Assembly: GCA_902806395.1 (NCBI GenBank)
Contig: CADCWH010000329.1
Coordinates: 1-24,485, forward strand
DNA from: an uncultured Thermomicrobiales bacterium
GTDB taxonomy: Bacteria; Chloroflexota; Chloroflexia; Thermomicrobiales; UBA6265
Direction: 5' to 3'
Length of the DNA stretch: 24,485 bases
Made by a program: the position numbers and the translations under genes. Position 1 is the first letter of the stretch. Each line of letters starts with the position of its first letter. Under the pieces are notes generated by a model, which was not told the origin of the DNA, ran no database searches, and was given only the letters and a program-made list of their open reading frames with translations. Shown one piece after another: positions 14,435 to 23,229 of the stretch.

Positions 14435-15463
14435 ATGGCGACGGTGGGGATCGGGTTGCTCGGGGCGGGGCGGATCGGCAGCCTACACGCCGCGAACGTG
14501 GTCCGACGACTGGGAAACGCGCGACTGGTCGCGGTGGCAGACGCGCACCGCCCCGCGGCAGACGCGCTGGCGGCGACGTTCCCCGGCGTCGCCGTCGAGG
14601 CCAGTGCCGGCGAATTGATCGCCAGGTCAGACGTCGATGCCGTGCTGGTCTGTAGCTCGACCGACACCCACGCGTCCCTCGTCGCCCTGGCGGCGTCGGC
14701 CGGCAAGCACGTCTTCTGCGAGAAGCCGATCGCGCTGGACTTGGTCGAGATCGACGGGGCCCTGGCCGCGGTCGAACGGGCCGGGGTGACGTTGCAGGTC
14801 GGTTTCAACCGGCGCTTCGACCCCACCTTCGCCCGCGTCCGGCGGGCCATCGCCGACGGAGAGATCGGGCGGCCGGAACTGCTGCACATCGTCAGCCGTG
14901 ACCCGGCCCCGCCTCCCCTAGAGTATGTCCGGCGATCGGGCGGCCTGTTCGTCGACATGGCGATCCACGACTTCGACATGGCCCGCTTCCTCCTGGCCGA
15001 TGAGGTCGAATCGGTCCACGCCTCGGGCGCCGTGCTGGTCGACCCCGCGATCGGCGAGGCGGGAGACATCGACACCGCGGTGACCGTACTGCGATTCCGC
15101 GGCGGCGCGATCGGCACGATCCAGAACAGCCGCCGGGCGACCTATGGCTACGACCAGCGGGTCGACGTCCTGGGTAGTCTGGGGGCGGTGGCGACCGGCA
15201 ATGTCTTCGCCAACCAGGCCACGGTGAGCGACGCTGGCGGCGTGCGGCGCGACCCACCACTGTATTTCTTCCTGGAGCGCTATCAGGAGAGCTTCGTCGC
15301 CGAGCTGCTCGCCTTCGTCGAGGCGATCCGGACCGGAGGCCAGGCGCCCGTCACCGGTGCCGACGGTCGCGCCCCGGTGGTCCTTGCCCTGGCCGCGGAA
15401 CGCTCCCGGACCGAGGGGCGAGCGGTGCTGACGAGCGAGATCGAGTCGCCTGGTGGGGGGTAG
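14435..15463 (+). CDS. iolG: Gfo/Idh/MocA oxidoreductase, probable inositol 2-dehydrogenase
   Basis: 342 residues from the ATG at 14435 (GGGGGA upstream). The frame is open from 14381 but family alignment starts at TVGIGLLGAGRIG. The Rossmann fold has GAGRIG (10-15) for NAD binding. EKP at 96-98 gives catalytic Lys97, and SGGLFVDMAIHDFDMARFL gives Asp174 and His178, corresponding to the Lys/Asp/His triad of Bacillus inositol dehydrogenase. These enzymes oxidise myo-inositol to scyllo-inosose with NAD. The DMAIHDFDMARFL stretch is especially typical of the IolG subgroup. No other iol catabolic genes are nearby, so scyllo-inositol or another sugar substrate is possible. The HAD hydrolase starts 9 bases after the stop, indicating an operon. 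Confidence 0.85.
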   Translation: MATVGIGLLGAGRIGSLHAANVVRRLGNARLVAVADAHRPAADALAATFPGVAVEASAGELIARSDVDAVLVCSSTDTHASLVALAASAGKHVFCEKPIALDLVEIDGALAAVERAGVTLQVGFNRRFDPTFARVRRAIADGEIGRPELLHIVSRDPAPPPLEYVRRSGGLFVDMAIHDFDMARFLLADEVESVHASGAVLVDPAIGEAGDIDTAVTVLRFRGGAIGTIQNSRRATYGYDQRVDVLGSLGAVATGNVFANQATVSDAGGVRRDPPLYFFLERYQESFVAELLAFVEAIRTGGQAPVTGADGRAPVVLALAAERSRTEGRAVLTSEIESPGGG

Positions 15464-15472
15464 GGAACGGAG

Positions 15473-16177
15473 ATGACGGGACGAGAATACCCGGTCGGGC
15501 TCCAGTTGATCTTCGATGCGGACGACACGCTCTGGGAGAGCAATCGCTTGTTCGAGGAGGCGATCGAGGCGTTCCTCGACGCGCTGGACCACGCGCCGCT
15601 GGGGCGGGATGAGGCGCGGGCGATCCTGGATGAGGTCGAGCGGGCGAATGCCGGGACGCACGGCTACGGCGTGTCCGCCTTCCGCCACAGCCTGGCGGCC
15701 ACCTGGGAACGCGTCGCTGGTCACCCGCCAGACCCAGCGACGCTCGCTCGGCTGGGCGGGTTGGCCGACGGGGTGCTGTCGCGTCCGCTCGAGATCATCC
15801 CGGGTGTGCCGGAGACCCTACGGGATCTCGGGACACGACACGAGTTGACGATGCTGACCAAGGGTCACCCGGAGGAGCAGCGCTTGAAGATCGATCGGTC
15901 TGGCCTCGAACCCCTCTTCGCCCACACCGCCATCGTCTTCGAGAAGGACGCCGCGGGTTACCGGGCCCTGGTCCGCCACCGGGACATGGACCCGACCCGG
16001 ACCTGGATGATCGGCAACTCGCCCCGCTCCGACATCTGGCCCGCCCTGGAAGCGGGCCTCGGTGCGGTCCTCATCCCGCACGAGCACACCTGGCGCCTGG
16101 AGATGGCCGACCTGCCGGCCGACCATCCCCGGTATCTGGTCGTGGAGCGGTTCGCGGCATTGACCGAACATTTCTGA
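15473..16177 (+). CDS. HAD-superfamily hydrolase (phosphatase-like)
   Basis: 234 residues, beginning 9 bases after iolG, with GGGAACGGAG upstream of the ATG. All four HAD motifs are visible: I, DADDT (Asp15 nucleophile, Asp17 acid/base); II, the Thr of MLTKG; III, the Lys of FEKDAAGY; IV, GNSPRSDI with its Asp. A helical C1-type cap of about 80 residues lies between motifs I and II. The family dephosphorylates small metabolites; the substrate here is unknown. Co-transcription with an inositol-dehydrogenase-like enzyme suggests a sugar or inositol phosphate, but that is inference. Confidence 0.88.
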   Translation: MTGREYPVGLQLIFDADDTLWESNRLFEEAIEAFLDALDHAPLGRDEARAILDEVERANAGTHGYGVSAFRHSLAATWERVAGHPPDPATLARLGGLADGVLSRPLEIIPGVPETLRDLGTRHELTMLTKGHPEEQRLKIDRSGLEPLFAHTAIVFEKDAAGYRALVRHRDMDPTRTWMIGNSPRSDIWPALEAGLGAVLIPHEHTWRLEMADLPADHPRYLVVERFAALTEHF

Positions 16178-16225
16178 CTAGGCGCAGCGAAGGACCTATC
16201 GGGGACGGCCGTTAGCTTCGTCGAT

Positions 16226-16747
16226 TCACTCCGCGAGGCTCGCGACCACGATCTCCGGTTCGATCGTGATCTCCGTCTTCAGGCTGTTGGCGACGTAGCA
16301 CTCGTCGTGGGCGCGGGCGACGAGGGTCCGGGCGCGTTCGACGGCGTCCGCACCCGCGTCTGGCGCGAGGGTGATGCGGGGACGGAGGGTGATCCGGGCG
16401 ATGCGGATGGGTCGGTCATCCTCGGGCATCTCCGCCTCGGCATGGTCCTCATATGCCCGCACGTCGATCCCGGCGCGGGCGGCGAGGGCCAGGTACGAGA
16501 GCAGTTGGCAGGAGGCCGCGCTGAGGACCAACAACTGCTCCGGGTTGAGGTGGGCCGGGTCGCCTCGGAAGGCGGGGTCGGACGAGAGGGTCACCGACGC
16601 GGACGCCGGTGGCGCGCTGCCCCGGTGCTCGCGGCCATAGGCGGCGTACCCGGCACCGGTGCTGCCAGACCAGGCACACCGGGCGGCGTAGCGATGGACG
16701 TGGCGTGACCGGGCGGTCTTCTCGGGGACGTCCACCGGGCTGGTCAC
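16226..16747 (-). CDS. OsmC-family protein (thiol-dependent peroxidase-like)
   Basis: 173 residues, GTG start at 16747. The stop TGA of the S9 peptidase gene (16746-16744) overlaps it as GTGA, so the two are probably translationally coupled. The OsmC core is present: NPEQLLVLSAASCQLLSYLALAARAGI with the first reactive Cys, and AHDECYVANSLKTEITIEP with the second. In characterised members the Cys pair reduces organic hydroperoxides. The longer N-terminus (about 45 residues) and SGSTGAGYAAYGREH segment fit the YhfA/OsmC-like subgroup. Cytosolic, no signal peptide. Its partnership with a peptidase is unusual and could link oxidised-peptide turnover with peroxide detoxification, an inference only. 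Confidence 0.88.
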   Translation of the reverse strand: MTSPVDVPEKTARSRHVHRYAARCAWSGSTGAGYAAYGREHRGSAPPASASVTLSSDPAFRGDPAHLNPEQLLVLSAASCQLLSYLALAARAGIDVRAYEDHAEAEMPEDDRPIRIARITLRPRITLAPDAGADAVERARTLVARAHDECYVANSLKTEITIEPEIVVASLAE

Positions 16748-18843
16748 CGGGTGTCTCCCACGGATTGATCCGGGTCGGAGACGCGGGCGTTCGTGGGTGC
16801 AGGGGGTGCGCTACCAGCCCCCAGCCAGCGGTCGTACCAAGCGATGACCCGGTTCATCAGGTCGATCTGGTGGAGGCGTTCCTTGATGCCGTGTCCCTCT
16901 CGGGGGTAGCGGACGAACTCGACCGGCACGCCGCGGGTCTTCAGGGCCCGGTGGTACTCCATCGCCTGGGCGGGGTGGACGCGGTCGTCCTCGGCGCCGT
17001 GCAGGATCAGGGTCGGGGTGGTGACCCGGTCGATGTGGCGGATCGGGGAGGCCTGCCAATAGTGGTCGAGGTGGTCGTAGGCGTGGCCGGGGAAGATCCA
17101 ATCGTTCATCGAGGGGATGTCGTTCTGGCCGTGGTCGGACACCATGTTGGCCAGGCCCGCGCCCATCACGGCGGCCCGGAACATCGTGGTCTGGGTGATC
17201 GTCCAGGCCGTCAGGTAGCCGCCCCAGCTCCAGCCGCCGATGCCGAGCCGGTCCGGGTCGGCGATGCCGCGCTCGACCATCGCCCGGGCGCCGCTGATTA
17301 GGTCACCCGACTCGCCACCCCCCACGTCGTCTTGGAGCAACCGCTGGAAGGCGGAACCATAGCCGGTGCTGCCGCGCGGGTTCGGGGCCAGGGAGGCGTA
17401 GCCACGACCGGCCAGCATCTGGGCCCAGTCGTGCCAACTCAGCATGGTCCGCTCTTCCCATTGCCAGGACGGTCCGCCGTGGATCTCGACGATGAGCGGG
17501 ACGGGCTGACCCGGCCGGTGGCCGACCGGGAGGACCAACATGCCCTCGATCTCGACCCCGTCGTCGCTCGGCCACCGGACGGTCTCCACGCGGCCGAGGC
17601 GTCCCCCGAACGCGACCCCGAATGTGGTGAGAGCCCGTGCCTCGCCGCCCGCCGCTCCCAGCCAGACCTCTTCCGGCGTGTCGCCGTCGGACCAGACCAG
17701 CGCGATCGTTCCCTCGTCGGCCGAGAGCGACGGGGGGCCGACCACCGTCCCCCGGCCATGCAGGTCGGTGGGGGAGATCGGGGTCAGCGCGCACGTGTCG
17801 AGGGCGAACCGGTACATGGACGCGTGGGTGCCCTCGACGATCCGGGCGATGACCTCCCCCGGATGAGCTGGGGCGGCGGTGAGATGTTCGACGACACCGC
17901 GCATCTCCGGCAGCGCCTTGGTCGGCTCGCCGCCGGCCAGGGGCACCGTCCAGATGGAGTCCGACGGGTCGGCGCGGTGGGCATTGGCGCGGACGGCGAC
18001 GACCGGGCCAGCGGAGGTGGCAACCACGACCGGATCGCCCGGTAGCACCGGGAAACGGGCAACGTGGCGCGGCACCCCACCGGTCGCGGGGAGGCGCCAG
18101 AGGTCGCCGGGCGCGAAGATGGTATCGAGGTCGGCGGACTCGGTGGTCAAGATCACCAGGTGTTGCCCGTCGGGCGTCCAGGCCATCGACCAGACTTGGC
18201 GTGGGCCGAAGGTGAGTTGCCGGGATCGACCATCGGCGGCGTCGACGACCCAGAGCCGGTTTGGTCGCAGTCCATCGCCCGCGACGATGGCGTCGTCGCG
18301 GGTGTCTTGCCGGGTCTTCTCGGTGTCGGACTTCGGTTCCTTGACCAGCAGCGCGATCGATCGCCCATCGGGAGACCACTCTGGGGCGGAAAGCTCGCCG
18401 CCAAGGTCGCCGAGGGGACGTGCCTCGCCACCCCCGGCGTGGATCAGGAACAGGCGGGCCTCATCGCGTTCGATTCGATCGGAGACGAAGGCGACCCGCG
18501 TACCGTCCGGCGACCATCGCGGGTGGGCGTCGCGGGCGGTGCCGGTCGAGAAGGGACGCGGCTCCTCGCCATCGGCGGCGATCCAGATCGTCGATTCGGG
18601 ATGTTCACCGGCTTTCCCCCCGGCGGTCACCGTGAACAGGACTCGCCGCCCGTCGGGTGAGACCTGGACATCGGAGGGGACGAGCCGGTCGGCGATCTCC
18701 TCCGGGGTGATCGGTCCGGAAGGCTGATCGGACGATGTTGCCGGTGCGGTAGACGCGGGCGCCGATTCGGCGCCGGCTGGCGGATGGTCTACCGGGAGGG
18801 TGGGAGTGGCGGGCGGGTCAGTCATCGGGGCCACGACGGCCAT
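16744..18843 (-). CDS. S9-family serine peptidase (acylaminoacyl/dipeptidyl peptidase type)
   Basis: 699 residues from the ATG at 18843, with AAGGAGAG well spaced upstream. The frame is open to 18927 but lacks a better site. The N-terminal ~45 residues are Pro/Ala/Ser-rich. A beta-propeller of WD40/TolB-like repeats follows (for example VQVSPDGRRVLFTV, HPRWSPDGTRVAFVSDR, APEWSPDGRSIALLV). The C-terminal alpha/beta hydrolase domain has the nucleophile elbow GWSWGGY (Ser539), the acid loop HGAEDDRV (Asp619/620) and the His loop EGHGIKE (His651). These enzymes release N-terminal acylated or dipeptide residues from short peptides; the propeller gates access. There is no signal peptide, so it is cytosolic. 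Overlaps the downstream OsmC gene by 4 bp. Confidence 0.93.
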   Translation of the reverse strand: MAVVAPMTDPPATPTLPVDHPPAGAESAPASTAPATSSDQPSGPITPEEIADRLVPSDVQVSPDGRRVLFTVTAGGKAGEHPESTIWIAADGEEPRPFSTGTARDAHPRWSPDGTRVAFVSDRIERDEARLFLIHAGGGEARPLGDLGGELSAPEWSPDGRSIALLVKEPKSDTEKTRQDTRDDAIVAGDGLRPNRLWVVDAADGRSRQLTFGPRQVWSMAWTPDGQHLVILTTESADLDTIFAPGDLWRLPATGGVPRHVARFPVLPGDPVVVATSAGPVVAVRANAHRADPSDSIWTVPLAGGEPTKALPEMRGVVEHLTAAPAHPGEVIARIVEGTHASMYRFALDTCALTPISPTDLHGRGTVVGPPSLSADEGTIALVWSDGDTPEEVWLGAAGGEARALTTFGVAFGGRLGRVETVRWPSDDGVEIEGMLVLPVGHRPGQPVPLIVEIHGGPSWQWEERTMLSWHDWAQMLAGRGYASLAPNPRGSTGYGSAFQRLLQDDVGGGESGDLISGARAMVERGIADPDRLGIGGWSWGGYLTAWTITQTTMFRAAVMGAGLANMVSDHGQNDIPSMNDWIFPGHAYDHLDHYWQASPIRHIDRVTTPTLILHGAEDDRVHPAQAMEYHRALKTRGVPVEFVRYPREGHGIKERLHQIDLMNRVIAWYDRWLGAGSAPPAPTNARVSDPDQSVGDTR

Positions 18844-19020
18844 CAGGTGCTCTCCTTGGACGAAACGACGGACGAAAGGTTGAGATGGCGTCGGCATCCC
18901 CATGCGAGCGCTTCGCAGGGCACCCATGCGACGGCGGCGTCTCCGGCAGAGTGGCGAACGGGCTGCCCCGCCAGCGACGATCGGCCCCGCACATCGCGGC
19001 CTAGTCGGGGACGGCGGTGC

Positions 19021-19536
19021 TCAGGAGGGGTCGGACGTGCCGATGTCGTCATCCCCGATGGCGATCTCGACCCTGTCCCCGACCCGCAACGTGCCCGACG
19101 ACAGGATATCGGCCCGGAGACCGGCGCGGTGGACCATCGGCCGGACGAATGGTTTGCCGATCAACTGCTCGATCCGGACGCACGGCTCGCAGAGGCGGAC
19201 CCCCTGGCACGTCACGTCGCCGATCCGGAACCGGCGACCGACGAGGGCGGTGAGGTCGACGCCCCGAGTGGCCAAGTTCCGACGGCTATCGGCGGCCGTG
19301 ATCTCGACCCCATTCTCCGTCGAGAGCGTTGCCAGGGCTTCCTCCTCGACCAACGTCAGGTCGAGGCCCCCGCCCCGCCGGCCGGACATGAAGCCCTCGC
19401 CGATACCGTAGCGGTCGCCGTCCAGACCCTGACCGGCGACGGCCTCGACCTGATTGAGGGCCCGCATCGGCGCCCCGGCCTCGGGGCTGACGAAGATGCC
19501 GGTGATGGTGCCCGGTGTCCGTGCGCGATCGTCCAT
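19021..19536 (-). CDS. MOSC-domain protein
   Basis: 171 residues from the ATG at 19536, two bases after the GNAT gene stop. MOSC domain features: VEAVAGQGLDGDRYG near the N-terminus, TLVEEEAL, SRRNLATRGVDLTALVGRRFRIGDV, and the Cys-containing GVRLCEPCVRIEQL. MOSC domains carry molybdenum-cofactor sulfur or act in Mo-dependent reduction (YiiM/MARC-like). The Cys-X-X-Cys fits the single-domain group; no partner reductase is visible. Probably cytosolic. It is co-transcribed with the upstream acetyltransferase. Confidence 0.9.
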   Translation of the reverse strand: MDDRARTPGTITGIFVSPEAGAPMRALNQVEAVAGQGLDGDRYGIGEGFMSGRRGGGLDLTLVEEEALATLSTENGVEITAADSRRNLATRGVDLTALVGRRFRIGDVTCQGVRLCEPCVRIEQLIGKPFVRPMVHRAGLRADILSSGTLRVGDRVEIAIGDDDIGTSDPS

Positions 19537-19538
19537 GA

Positions 19539-20123
19539 TCAGTCGCGGTCCTCCATGGTCTCTATCGGGGGCCGAACGTCGGTGGCGAGGAGCCCATACG
19601 TGGCATGGTCGACGCGTTCCCCCCTGATGATCAAGAGGCCCCGCGCGATCCCCTCGAAGCGAAAGCCGTTCCGCTCCAGGACCCGCCGCGAGGCGACATT
19701 GTCGACCGCGGAGACCGCGGCGAGCCGACCCAGGTCGAGTGGTCCGAATGCGAGAGCGATCGCCACCCGCACCGCAGACGATGCGATGCCCCGCCCCCGG
19801 TAGCGCTCGGTGACCGTGTACCCGATCCCCGCGTCCTGGTCGTCACGATCGACCCGTTGGATCGTCAGCCACCCGGCGTCCGCCTCCCCGCAGACGATGA
19901 TGAACCGGGCTGACCCCGTGAACGAGGCGTCGAGTGGCCGGTCCAGGGCCTCGGCAAGTTCCTCACGGAGGGCGTCGAGCGAGCGATCCTTGAGAGGTTG
20001 ATAACGGGCGGCGCTCGGTTCCCGGCGCCAGGTGAGTATCGCCGGAGCATCGGACGGTGTCGCACGGCGGAGCGTGATGGGACCAGCGGCGACAACTGGG
20101 ACGGCGGGGGGGCGCGTGGTCAT
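19539..20123 (-). CDS. GNAT-family N-acetyltransferase (RimJ/RimL-like)
   Basis: 194 residues from the ATG at 20123, preceded by GGGAGAAG about 10 bases upstream; the frame runs on to 21086 only because it shadows ppc. The acetyl-CoA-binding motif A is ERYRGRGIASSAVRVAIALAF, preceded by the strand DAGIGYTV and followed by AVDNVASRRVLERNGFRFEG (motif B with the conserved Asn), typical of RimJ/RimL and related small-molecule acetyltransferases. It begins with the usual ITLRRATPSDAPAIL. Substrate not determinable. Two bases separate it from the MOSC gene, so an operon is likely. Confidence 0.9.
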   Translation of the reverse strand: MTTRPPAVPVVAAGPITLRRATPSDAPAILTWRREPSAARYQPLKDRSLDALREELAEALDRPLDASFTGSARFIIVCGEADAGWLTIQRVDRDDQDAGIGYTVTERYRGRGIASSAVRVAIALAFGPLDLGRLAAVSAVDNVASRRVLERNGFRFEGIARGLLIIRGERVDHATYGLLATDVRPPIETMEDRD

Positions 20124-20320
20124 CGGCGGTCGTCTTCTCCCCAGTTCCACGCGCGTCCCGGGCGAGGCTGACCCTTGAGACGCCGCCCCGGAGTGGCGCT
20201 GTCGTCGTGGTTCGTCCCGCATGCGATTCGCGCGGCCATGGACCGGTACCGTGGATTCGTTTGGGCACTCGGCACAGGTCCGCGGGGCTAGCCGGACACA
20301 CCGCGTTGATCTGACTCTAC

Positions 20321-20326
20321 TATAGT
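20321..20326 (+). promoter_or_regulatory. Putative -10 box TATAGT of ppc
   Basis: TATAGT lies in an AT-rich patch (GACTCTACTATAGTCG), matching the -10 consensus at 5 of 6 bases. No -35 at the usual distance; TTGATC sits only 9 bases upstream. Use of it gives a leader of roughly 110 bases before the ppc start. Confidence 0.4.
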
Positions 20327-20341
20327 CGCGAGATCGCTGGC

Positions 20342-20364
20342 GGTCCTGACCACGGGCCAGGACC
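20342..20364 (+). other. First hairpin of the ppc leader
   Basis: GGTCCTG (20342-20348) and CAGGACC (20358-20364) form a perfect 7-bp stem around a 9-base loop, about 9 bases after the inferred transcription start. Confidence 0.4.
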
Positions 20365-20383
20365 CCAAGGCGGCGGATGCGGT

Positions 20384-20431
20384 GCCCCGGACCAACGTCG
20401 ATGTCGGTGTGCAACGACCTTGGTCCGGGGC
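20384..20431 (+). promoter_or_regulatory. Second, strong hairpin of the ppc leader
   Basis: GCCCCGGACCAA (20384-20395) is perfectly complementary to TTGGTCCGGGGC (20420-20431). The 24-base loop has inner GTCG/CGAC pairing (20397-20400 with 20415-20418). The stem ends 4 bases before the GGGAG ribosome site of ppc, so it could occlude it or act as a transcription pause. It also overlaps the ATG at 20382, which argues that 20445 is the real ppc start. Confidence 0.5.
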
Positions 20432-20444
20432 GTGGGGGAGCGAG

Positions 20445-23180
20445 ATGGGTAAGGGCCGCAGCCTCTCCGACGATGTCTATCTCTTGGCCGGGTTGCTCGG
20501 GGAGGCGATCCGGTCCCAGGCGGGTGAGGCAGCATTCGCAGACGAGGAGGAGGTCCGAGCCCTCGGCAAGGCGTACCGGGCGGGTGACGAGGCGGCCGGG
20601 ACCCGCCTCGCGGCACGGGTCGAGGCCTGTGACGAACGGGGCCTCCAGACCTTGGTGCGGGCCTTCACCAGCTATTTCCAGCTCATCAATCTGGCCGAGG
20701 ACAACGAGCGCGTCCGCCGCATCCGACGACGGGCGGTCGAAGCCCACCCTGCCCCGCGACGCGGATCGGTGCGGGAGGCCATCGACCTGCTGGCCAGGGG
20801 AGGGCAGGGTCCGAGGGAGATACGCGACCTGCTGGCCAATGCCGAGGTCCGACTCGTCCTGACCGCCCACCCGACCGAGGCACGGCGTCGGACCGTGATC
20901 GACAAACTGGCCCGCATCTTCGCCGCACTCCGCGACCTGGACGAGCGCCAGCCGTTGCCGGAGGAGGAGGCCCGGGCCAGGGCCCGGATCGGCTCGACGG
21001 TGGCCGAGCTGTGGAGTTCCGATGAGCTGCGGACCGGCACGCCGACCGTGCTGGACGAGGTCCGGGCCGGCCTGGTCTATGTCCAATCCACCCTGCTCGA
21101 CGGTATCCCCCGCATCTATCGCGACTTGGAGGAGTCCCTGGCAGCGGCATTCCCTGGTCAGCCGGTCGCGGTCCCACCCTTCCTGACGCTGGGGACCTGG
21201 ATGGGTGGAGACCGGGACGGTAACCCGGCGGTGACGCCCGAGGTGACTCGTCAGACCCTGGCCCTGATGCGGGAGGTGGCGCTGCGGTTCTGGGACGAAA
21301 GGCTGACCGAACTGGCAGGTCGGCTCTCAGTCTCGGAGTGGGCAGCCGGGCCGGCCGCGATCATCGCCCCACGCGTCGCGGAGTACCGGGCGATGTTCCC
21401 CGCCCTTGCCGCCGATCTCGGGCGTCTCAACGCTACCGAACCCTATCGGCAGCTCCTGACCCTGGCCCGGGAGCGGGTCCGGTCGATGCGGCGGGACCCG
21501 GGGGATCAGGTCGCCGGGTACCGGGACGCGGCCGAGTTGGTGGACGACCTCCGCTTGATCGAGACCTCGCTGCTGGCCCAGGGTGAGGAGTTGATCGTCG
21601 GTGGTGACCTGCACGACGTGATCCGCCAGGCGGAGGTGTTCGGCTTCCACCTGGCCACTCTCGACATCCGCGAGCACGCCAAGCGGCACGGGGCCGCCCT
21701 GCACGCCGTGCTGGCGGTGACGGGGGTCGAATCCGACTATCTGGGCCTGACCGAGGACGATCGGTTCGCCCTCCTCAGTGGGGAATTACGCGATCCCCGT
21801 CCGCTGGTGCCAGGGAGCCTCGATGGCCTGCCGGACGAGGTGCGGGACACGATCGAGACCTTCCGCACGGTCCGCGACCTGCTCGCCGGCGGGGCGCGCG
21901 GCGCGATCGAGACCTATGTCGTCTCCGGCACCGACGCCCCCTCAGACGTGCTGGAGGTGTTGCTCCTGATGAAGGAGAGCGGCTTGGCCGGGGTCGGCGG
22001 GGTGGGGACCCGGTTGAGGATCGCGCCGCTCTTCGAGCAGGGCGATACCCTGAGGGCGTCGCCCGACACCATGGCGGTGCTGCTGGCCGAGCCCTCCTAC
22101 CGCGCGGCGCTGGCGTCCCGGCACGATGTCCAGGAGATCATGATCGGCTACTCCGACTCCAACAAAGATGTCGGGTACCTGGCGTCGTCCTGGGGCCTGC
22201 ACGAGGCGGAGGTGGCGCTGGCGGCGACGGTGGCCGAGGCGGGGGTCGGCCTGGTGTTCTTCCATGGCCGGGGTGGATCGATCGGGCGGGGCGGGGGGCC
22301 GACCAATACGGCGATCCTCGCCCAGCCCGCGGGTACCGTCGGCGGCAGGATCAAGCTGACCGAGCAGGGCGAGGTGATCTCGGCCTGCTACTCCACCCCC
22401 GCCATCGCCCACCGGGAGCTCGAGCTGGTGACGGGGGCGGTACTGGTCGCGAGCGCCGGCGCCCTGCCGGGCCCCGACCCCGAGCGGCTGCGGGAATACC
22501 ATGCTGTGATGGGATTGATGTCCGACGCCTCGGCTCAAGCCTACCGGGCACTGGTCTACGACGACCCCCGCTTCATCACCTTCTTTCACGGTGCGACGCC
22601 GATCGAGGAGATCTCGCGCCACCAGCTCGGCTCGCGCCCGGCCCGCCGCACGGCGTCCGCCGCGATCGAGGACCTGCGGGCGATCCCCTGGGTCTTCTCC
22701 TGGACCCAGGCCCGCATCCTGCTCCCTGGCTGGTACGGCCTGGGGACGGCCCTGGCCGCCGGTCAAGACGCCGTCGGGCTCGATCTGCTGCGGGAGATGG
22801 ACGGCGGGTGGCCATTCTTCACGGCAACGCTGGCGAATGCCGAGTTCGCACTCGCCAAGGCCGACCGGGCGATCGCGGAGCGATATGTGGCCCTCGTCGA
22901 AGACGATGCGGTGCGCGAGGCGATCTGGGACCGGATCACCTCCGAGTGGGATCTCACGGTACGGCTGCTGCTCGACGTGACCGGTCAGGCCCACCTGCTG
23001 GACCGCGAGCCGATCCTGCAGCGGTCGGTCCGCCGCCGCAACCCCTACGTGGATCCACTGAGCTTCATCCAGGTCGAGGTGCTTCGCCGCCTGCGGCGGG
23101 AAGGGCCGACGGAGGATCTGCTGCGGACCGCTCTGGCGACGATCAACGGCATCGCCGGAGGGCTGAAGAACACGGGATAG
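20445..23180 (+). CDS. ppc: Phosphoenolpyruvate carboxylase
   Basis: 911 residues from the ATG at 20445 (GGGAG upstream); a start at 20382 would begin inside a strong hairpin and add 21 non-conserved residues. The enzyme adds bicarbonate to PEP to give oxaloacetate, an anaplerotic step. Signatures in order: VLTAHPTEARRRTV (catalytic His142, like E. coli His138), GTWMGGDRDGNPAVT, TLDIREHAKRH, GYSDSNKDVGYLAS (Lys574), FFHGRGGSIGRGGGPT (Arg609, Arg615) and the invariant C-terminus ending KNTG. Full length and apparently intact. It is alone on its transcript, converging with the ClbS-like gene. Confidence 0.97.
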   Translation: MGKGRSLSDDVYLLAGLLGEAIRSQAGEAAFADEEEVRALGKAYRAGDEAAGTRLAARVEACDERGLQTLVRAFTSYFQLINLAEDNERVRRIRRRAVEAHPAPRRGSVREAIDLLARGGQGPREIRDLLANAEVRLVLTAHPTEARRRTVIDKLARIFAALRDLDERQPLPEEEARARARIGSTVAELWSSDELRTGTPTVLDEVRAGLVYVQSTLLDGIPRIYRDLEESLAAAFPGQPVAVPPFLTLGTWMGGDRDGNPAVTPEVTRQTLALMREVALRFWDERLTELAGRLSVSEWAAGPAAIIAPRVAEYRAMFPALAADLGRLNATEPYRQLLTLARERVRSMRRDPGDQVAGYRDAAELVDDLRLIETSLLAQGEELIVGGDLHDVIRQAEVFGFHLATLDIREHAKRHGAALHAVLAVTGVESDYLGLTEDDRFALLSGELRDPRPLVPGSLDGLPDEVRDTIETFRTVRDLLAGGARGAIETYVVSGTDAPSDVLEVLLLMKESGLAGVGGVGTRLRIAPLFEQGDTLRASPDTMAVLLAEPSYRAALASRHDVQEIMIGYSDSNKDVGYLASSWGLHEAEVALAATVAEAGVGLVFFHGRGGSIGRGGGPTNTAILAQPAGTVGGRIKLTEQGEVISACYSTPAIAHRELELVTGAVLVASAGALPGPDPERLREYHAVMGLMSDASAQAYRALVYDDPRFITFFHGATPIEEISRHQLGSRPARRTASAAIEDLRAIPWVFSWTQARILLPGWYGLGTALAAGQDAVGLDLLREMDGGWPFFTATLANAEFALAKADRAIAERYVALVEDDAVREAIWDRITSEWDLTVRLLLDVTGQAHLLDREPILQRSVRRRNPYVDPLSFIQVEVLRRLRREGPTEDLLRTALATINGIAGGLKNTG

Positions 23181-23229
23181 CCCGCGCGAAGCGGCCGTCG
23201 GTGTCCCGAGATCGTTCGCGGCGGTCGCG

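Larger units (their letters stand above)
20124..20444. other. 321-bp divergent promoter region with structured ppc leader
   Basis: The region between the minus-strand GNAT/MOSC pair and ppc. The left part (20124-20320) shows nothing I can assign. The right part holds a -10-like TATAGT (20321-20326), a 7-bp hairpin (20342-20364) and a 12-bp hairpin (20384-20431) directly before the ribosome site of ppc. Confidence 0.5.

Noticed and set aside
20124..21086. N-terminal extension of the GNAT protein
   Set aside because: It lies opposite ppc and has no domain; the GNAT fold begins right after the ATG at 20123.
21942..22994. 350-residue minus-strand frame inside ppc
   Set aside because: Antisense shadow of conserved ppc sequence with no domain.
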